DNA from: Camellia lanceoleosa
Lineage: Eukaryota; Streptophyta; Magnoliopsida; Ericales; Theaceae
Reading direction: 5' to 3'
DNA length: 64,000 bases
Assembly: GCA_025200525.1 (NCBI GenBank)
Contig: CM045761.1
Location: forward strand, 79,389,551-79,453,550
A program made the translations under genes and the position numbers. The notes beneath the pieces are model-generated. The model had not been told where the DNA came from. It did no database searches and worked only from the letters and a program-made list of their open reading frames with translations. Each line of letters opens with the position of its first letter. Positions within the stretch are counted from its first letter, which is position 1. Shown piece after piece: positions 59,336-64,000 of the stretch.

Positions 59336-59482
59336 ATGGCTGGCCAGGTGCAAAAGGTTCAAGTGGCCGGCCGGCCACCTCCCCTGGTCGGGCGGCCAGT
59401 TCAAAAGGTTCAGGTGGCCGGCCGGCCGGCCACTTTACCTGGTCGGCCGACCAGGTCAAAAAGGTCAAAGGTGGCCGGTCAC
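59336..59482. promoter_or_regulatory. GGCCGGCC module, LTR copy 4
   Basis: TGGCCGGCCGGCCA (59,363-59,376), TGGCCGGCCGGCCGGCCA (59,415-59,432) and several GGTCGGCCGACC-type sites, about 125 bases upstream (minus strand) of the TATA box. Confidence 0.75.
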
Positions 59483-60409
59483 CCTCTAGGATGAAGCCCC
59501 AGAAGTTAGCTTTCCAATGCCACAAACCTTGCATTAAAATTCCTCCTGTGGAAAAAGTTATGCCAGTTTTGGTGAAGCCGCACAGATTCAATCCAACCGA
59601 ATTGATCCCGTACTTCAACCAATCATATCTTCCCCACCCGGACTTGTCCTTAGGAGATTCTTGAGTGAAAAATGAATCCCCAGAAGTAAAATTTCCAATG
59701 GTGGTGGCCTTATATATTAATTCTTTTTGTGCAAAGAGTTATGCCCATTTCGGTGAAGTCGCGCAGATGTTTTCCGCCTTCCTGGATTCATGCTGAACCA
59801 CTTTTGGCCAAAAAAGCTGGTTTTTTAGAAAAATTGCTGGCCTCCCACCCTCCTACAAGCTTTCTAACAATGAAAATAAGGCCTCCACCAAAAATGAACC
59901 AAGACGGATGCAAAACGGAGGTTCGGGGGCCGAAACACGCAGTTCGGGGCCCCGAAAGTAGACTGTTAGGCACCGGAAGTGGGGTTTGACCACGAAGTTG
60001 GTCTCTCGGACCACAGTGTCCCTCAAAAGGAAGGAAATAAGGTGCATGCAAAAAACTGGAACAAACAGAGGTGGTTAAGCAGTCTCGAACCGAGGCACAC
60101 GGCCGACGGCTCTGAAAACTGAAAACCGGGCTCCAAACGGGAAAAATGGCCTACAACCACGAAACGTAGCCTACGGCCACTGAGAGATGATCTACGAGAA
60201 CTCTCCCTCCCTTCAGGAAGAGAAAATGGAGAAAACGGGACCTGATTCGCAAACCGAGGCAAGGTACAAAATAGTCCAGAAGTCTGGAGGCAAGGCTCAC
60301 AGCCGAGATTCCGCAACTTCAGAACGAGCACAATATGCAACATCACCAAGTGCTCAATCGGTGATGTCTGAGTCTTATGGTCAGTCAAAAATGGGGTGTC
60401 TACACCTTG

Positions 60410-60961
60410 GCCACTAAAGAGGCCGAAATCAAAGCTGCTGATGAAAAGGCTTTTTCAGAGGGGCAGACCGCCGTTCATGACGCATGCAAAGCCCAGGTTA
60501 CCCAAGCCTATAACCAAGGCTTTCTACTTGGCTGGACTACGACCTTAGACAAACTGTCAGTTCCTACGGACTCCCCTCTCCGTAATACCAATCAACTCAA
60601 ATTGCCATTCCCTCTTGCTCCCAAGGATTCAGAGGATGAGGCCGAGGACGAGGACTCCGAGGCTGATGATGCTGACAAGGATGAAACTGTTATTGGGGTC
60701 AAGTCCCCAACTCTGAATGATCAAGTCGTAAACTTGATTCATGATAAGGAAGAGGGCTTGGTTTTTAAGGCACCCTCTCCCAAACAAACAACTTCTGAGG
60801 CCGAGGTCTAGGAGGCCGAGAAGAGATTGGACCAGACCTTGCTGAAAATTGATGCCGAGATAGCGGCTGAGAAGGAAGACACTTTGCCAACCAAGGCCAA
60901 CATAACCCCAACAGCCAAGGTTGAGCAATCTGAAACCAGTGCCCATGTCTCCAACACTTAG
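60410..60961 (+). pseudogene. C-terminal part of the E1 antisense gene, right of the array
   Basis: The frame continues from 28,477 as A-T-K-E-A-E-I-K-A-A-D-E-K. It goes on as coiled coil, then a Glu/Asp-rich stretch (E-D-E-D-S-E-A-D-D-A-D-K), with TAG at 60,809-60,811 and the final TAG at 60,959-60,961. Confidence 0.7.
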
Positions 60962-61774
60962 AATTTTCTCTTTCTTTTCATTTGAACTTTTTGTCTAAAC
61001 AATTCTAAGTTTTAATTTGGCCGATGTGCCTTTTTTGTATCTGAACAGGTTGTCTTTTTTCTAGGCCGAAGTGCTTTTTTGCCTATGAACAAGTTCCATC
61101 TTCTGAATGCAAGTATTTCTTCTAAGTGTTGATTGTATGCCTTCTTTTCTTCTATGCATGTTTACTGCTTCCATACTTAGAATATTTTTGCATTTCTTCA
61201 AAGTATACCTTAGTTATATAATAACTCCAGGGTATAATACCTTGGATACAAACCTTGACTGTTTGCCTCGACCAACAATTGGAACGCCTCAGATAACACT
61301 TAAAAACATAAAAATATTTTTACAAGTGTTATTTAGTCAAGCATTGCTTGTTTACCTCCATTTGCTGTCTTCTATTAAGACTTTACCCTTTCCAAGTTTT
61401 GACAACCTGGTTGGTCATCTCGGGCAGTATTTATCTTGGATATACTTCTTTCAATATTATATCGGCTAACATCAACTTGTAAATTTTCCTAAAATTTCAA
61501 CAAGTGTTTAAGCTAATTCTAGCTTGTAAATTCTTAAAAAATTTCAAAAAGTCTTCCTAAGCTCTTAAACTTTTAACTTTTAAGTTTGTTCATCATTCCC
61601 CAGCTCTCTACTCCCTAATGTAAACCTAAGTTCTACTTAAGTTCACATTAAGCACTTATAGCCTTTCGCCGAAGTCAGATTTGAACAAAGACTAGCTGAG
61701 GTGTTCAACCTGGGTTTCTCTGTTAATCCGATTAAAGCATACTTAGTTCCATTCGGAGTTTAACTCTGCCGACA
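60962..61774 (+). other. E1 spacer 3' of the antisense gene
   Basis: No gene seen. It would be the 3' UTR of the antisense gene and the 3' non-coding part of E1. Confidence 0.5.
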
Positions 61775-62150
61775 TGGCAAATCTTAGTTCAACTCTATCA
61801 TATGCAAGTACAATTCGACTCTGTCATATGATAAGTTTATTTGTCATGTTTTATTCAAAAACGTCGTCAACTTACTTCAACTCTATTATATGCAAGTATA
61901 ATTCAACTCTATCATATAATAAGTTTGAGTTATTCGTTATGTTTCATTTAGAAACATCTCCAACTTAGTTCAACTTTATTATATGCAAGTATAATTCAAC
62001 TCTACCATATAATAAGTCTAAGTTATTCGTCAAGTTTCATTCAGAAACATCACCAACTTAGTTCAACTCTATTATATGCAAGTATAGTTCAACTCTGTCA
62101 TATAATAAGTCTAAGTTATTTGTCATGTTTCATTTAGAAACATCGCCATA
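61775..62150. repeat. 93-bp tandem repeat, about four units, in the E1 3' region
   Basis: CAACTTA(C/G)TTCAACT starts units at 61,868, 61,961 and 62,054, an exact 93-base period. A first, more diverged unit starts near 61,775. Each unit contains two related half-words, TTCAACTCTATTATATGCAA and TTCAACTCTATCATATAATA. Confidence 0.9.
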
Positions 62151-62197
62151 GGACTGGTTAGTCCTATCACACAAATTTCAAATTAATAAAAATCAAA

Positions 62198-64000
62198 CTA
62201 AAATTTTATTATTACTTTGGCTAAGGACAAAAACTTCGAAAAACAAAAAATCAATTGATAGAAAAACTTCAGGTTGCAAGTGTTATAGGGTCTTGGAAAC
62301 TCTTTGCCATTACTGTCCTCAAGCCTATATGCTCCATTGTTGGCGACCGAGATGATTCTATAAAGTCCCTTCCAATTTAGGCCTAGTTTGCCCTCCCTAG
62401 AATCCTTCTTGTTGCAGACTACTTTCCTTAGCACAAGGTCCCCAACTTTGAACTCTCTTGGGTTGACCTTCTTGTTGTAAGCCCTAGCAAGTTGTTGCTG
62501 GTATGCCCCCAGTCGAATTGCTGCTCTTTCCTTTTTCTCCTCCAGTAGGTCCAAATCTCGGGCTAGAAATGCCTCGTTAGTACCATTTTCCACTCCCTGG
62601 GTTTTGATCCTTGGAATACCGACTTCTAGTAGGATAACTGCTTCAATGCCATAAGCCATGGCAAATGGAGACTCCCTAGTTAATCTTTTCGGCGTAGTCC
62701 GATATGCCCAGAGTACATTGGGCAACTTTTCCACCCATTTTCCTTTTGCTATTTCCAACCTCTTTTTGATCCCATCCAAGATAGTCTTATTGGATACTTC
62801 TGGTTAACCATTACTTTGAGGGAAACTTGGAGTAGAGTAGTAATTCTTGATTTTGTACTTTGCACAGAAGCTTTTGATTAACTTACTGTCACATTGTGTA
62901 CCATTGTCTGTTATTATTGCCCTTGGGATCTCAAACCTGGTCATGATGTTCTTCCATATGAAGTTCTTCACATTAATATCTTGAATCTTCGCAAGGGGTT
63001 CAACTTCTACCCACTTTGTGAAATAATCAATTGCTACCAGTAGAAACTTCATTTGTCCAGTTGCTTGGGATAGTTGTCCAACTAGGTCCATGTCCCACTG
63101 GGCAAATGGCCAAGGGCTGGTTATTGGGTTCAAATCTGCGGGTAGTTGATGTATCAAAGGTGCAAACCTTTGGCACTTCTCGCACTTTCTGACATAGGCT
63201 TCAGCATCCTTCTGTATGTAGGGTCACCAGTACCCCTAAGTAATGGCCTTATAAGCAAGTGATATGCCCCCAGCATAGCTGCCACATACCCCTTCATGTA
63301 TTTCATACAAGAAGTCTTCAACCTGGGAGGAATGCACACATCTCAAAAGGGGACTAGTAAAAGACCTTCTGTAGAGATGTCCTTCTGCTGCTAGGCTAAA
63401 CCTTACCGACTTCAATCTGGTCTTATGCACCTTTTTGCGATCATCCAGGAACTTGTCGTCCCTAAGGAACATTACTACTGCACCCATCCAACTTGGACCC
63501 ATCTTCACACACATTGCTTCATATTCTGTTATCAGTGGTTCCATATTTGGGCATGACAAATAATCAACCATCATTGTCCTTGCCTCCCTTGATTTCATTG
63601 CACTAACCAGGTTGGCCAAGGCATCAACATGGCTATTGTCATCTCGGCTAACCTGCTATAGTCAGCAATCCTGAAATAAGGGTAGCAATCTAACAACTTC
63701 TTTGACATAGGTTATCATTCTTTTATCTCGGGTGGCATACTTGCTTGTTGCCTGGTTCACAATAAGTTAGGAGTCGCAAAAGACTACCACCTCGTCGGCT
63801 TCCATTGCTACTGCTGCTAACTTTAACCCTGCGATCAGTGCTTCATATTCTGCTTCATTGTTTAAGGCTTTAAACCCCAAACGGATAGACTGTTCCAACA
63901 TTCGCTCATTTGGTGATACCAACACCACTCCTACCTCCCGCTCCTTGACAGTTTGAACTCCCATCAACAAACAGGCGGAAGGAGTCACCGATGTAGATAT
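62198..64000 (-). pseudogene. E1 pol remnant: RNase H and integrase
   Basis: Minus strand, cut by the right window edge. The RNase H part (63,988-63,767) has N-N-E-A-E-Y-E-A-L-I-A-G-L and F-C-D-S, then a TAA. Integrase starts with H-E-G-V-C-G-S-Y, where the second zinc-binding His has become Tyr, and C-E-K-C. The core (63,157-62,804) has W-D-M-D-L-V-G and I-T-D-N-G-T-Q. A stop near 62,804 precedes the E-V-S-N-K segment with the third catalytic residue. The C-terminal part runs to 62,198. Other in-frame stops are near 63,224 and 63,236. The separate pieces are in the same frame, so mutation here is mostly substitution. Confidence 0.9.

Larger units (their letters stand above)
28478..60404 (-). 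mobile_element. Ogre-type Tat-lineage retrotransposon array (four LTR copies), target duplication CCTTG
   Basis: The outer ends TGTAGACGTCC and GTGTCTACA are flanked by CCTTG (28,473-28,477 and 60,405-60,409). The order is: LTR fragment (28,478-29,073), 41-bp primer-site remnant, LTR (29,115-33,519), interior (33,520-49,899), LTR (49,900-54,288), gag/leader remnant (54,289-55,666), LTR (55,667-60,404). The middle unit 29,115-54,288 is 25.2 kb with 4.4-kb LTRs, and the tRNA-Arg primer site also fits Ogre elements. Coding is on the minus strand, with two extra spliced genes on the plus strand. The first and fourth LTRs share sequence variants, as do the second and third. Confidence 0.85.
55667..60404 (-). 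repeat. LTR copy 4 (outer right LTR)
   Basis: 4,738 bp, the most divergent full copy. It shares variants with copy 1. Hairpin CCGATC-AAA-GATCGG at 56,002-56,016. The right end GTGTCTACA is followed by the CCTTG target duplication. Minus-strand TATA at 59,205-59,211. The regions 58,440-58,930 contain four imperfect copies of a block like GGACAGTAGCTGGCCCCAAA..CCCTTCAACAAAGTTGAAGAG. Confidence 0.9.
23331..60961 (+). pseudogene. E1 antisense gene: 'putative gypsy type transposon' (PF04195-like) protein with coiled-coil C-terminus, split by two LTR insertions
   Basis: A plus-strand spliced gene antisense to E1 pol. A leader exon ends at a GTAAGT donor near 23,381. The main exon opens at 23,941 after a TTCAG acceptor. 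Its V-A-F-I-E-C-G-L-W-F-P-L segment and the F-R-E-V-L-H-Y-Y that follows are the hallmark of the plant domain annotated as putative gypsy type transposon. Later parts are an Ala/Lys/Pro-rich linker (24,922-25,311), an intron 28,107-28,198, an Ala/Glu/Lys coiled coil (28,199-28,477) continuing at 60,410, and an acidic tail, with stop at 60,959-60,961. The frame runs on exactly across both insertions once they are removed. In-frame TAGs (near 28,391 and at 60,809) and other breaks show decay. The function of such proteins is unknown. Confidence 0.75.
21061..64000 (-). mobile_element. E1: old Tat-lineage Ty3/gypsy retrotransposon, multiply nested, right end outside window
   Basis: The left (3') LTR is at about 21,061-21,612, followed by a polypurine tract. 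Pol remnants on the minus strand run to the right edge (62,198-64,000). Between them lies a plus-strand antisense gene interrupted by a hAT-like element (22,203-23,322), a solo LTR (25,317-27,926) and the 31.9-kb Ogre-type array (28,478-60,404). Removing these leaves about 7.3 kb of E1 in view. The integrase and RNase H text places it in the Tat lineage in my judgement. The gag, protease, RT and 5' LTR are outside the window. Confidence 0.8.

Overview
The window is plant nuclear DNA, almost certainly from a eudicot. It holds L1-type LINEs, Tat/Ogre-type Ty3-gypsy retroelements, hAT-like and MITE-like DNA transposons, spliced genes with GT-AG introns, and one plant-specific atypical bHLH gene. 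A woody Fagales-like genome is possible, but that is only an impression. Apart from the bHLH gene at 16,975-17,487 (minus strand), everything recognisable is mobile or repetitive, in several layers of nesting.

Left part (1-21,060). Positions 1-4,088 are two halves of an Ogre-type LTR lying in opposite orientations. A full-length but decayed L1 LINE follows (4,089-12,561). Its ORF1 is split by an old solo LTR (4,216-6,393, target duplication GCAAC). Two 5'-truncated LINEs of the same family end near 14,180 and 15,719. The bHLH gene is next, then AT-rich DNA with MITE candidates.

Right part (about 21,061 to beyond 64,000) is one old Tat-lineage Ty3-gypsy element, called E1 here. Its left LTR is at about 21,061-21,612 and its pol is on the minus strand at 62,198-64,000. 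On the opposite strand it carries a spliced gene (23,300-60,961) of the 'putative gypsy type transposon' type. That gene is split by two LTR-element insertions, and both have the same 5-bp target duplication, CCTTG: a solo LTR (25,317-27,926) and a 31.9-kb Ogre-type array (28,478-60,404). A hAT-like element (22,203-23,322) sits in its 5' part.

The Ogre-type array has four LTR copies (one partial). There is one nearly complete interior (33,520-49,899), a 41-bp interior remnant and a 1.4-kb interior remnant. The primer-binding site matches the 3' end of tRNA-Arg(ACG). Gag, protease, RT, RNase H and integrase are on the minus strand, broken by stops and frameshifts. Between integrase and the 3' LTR are two spliced antisense genes on the plus strand. 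One is a plant mobile domain (PMD) gene (34,934-38,712). The other is a DUF7745-like gene (39,481-40,770) that is nearly intact, with a clean TATA box.

Main observation: the LTR promoters and both antisense-gene promoters carry the same GGCCGGCC-rich module upstream of their TATA boxes. This suggests one cis-element controls sense and antisense transcription of the retroelement. The two Tat elements, each with a different antisense gene and each with tandem repeats in the 3' region, show the same layout twice. No tRNA or rRNA gene and no CRISPR array was seen. Retroelement genes are described only, with their breaks.
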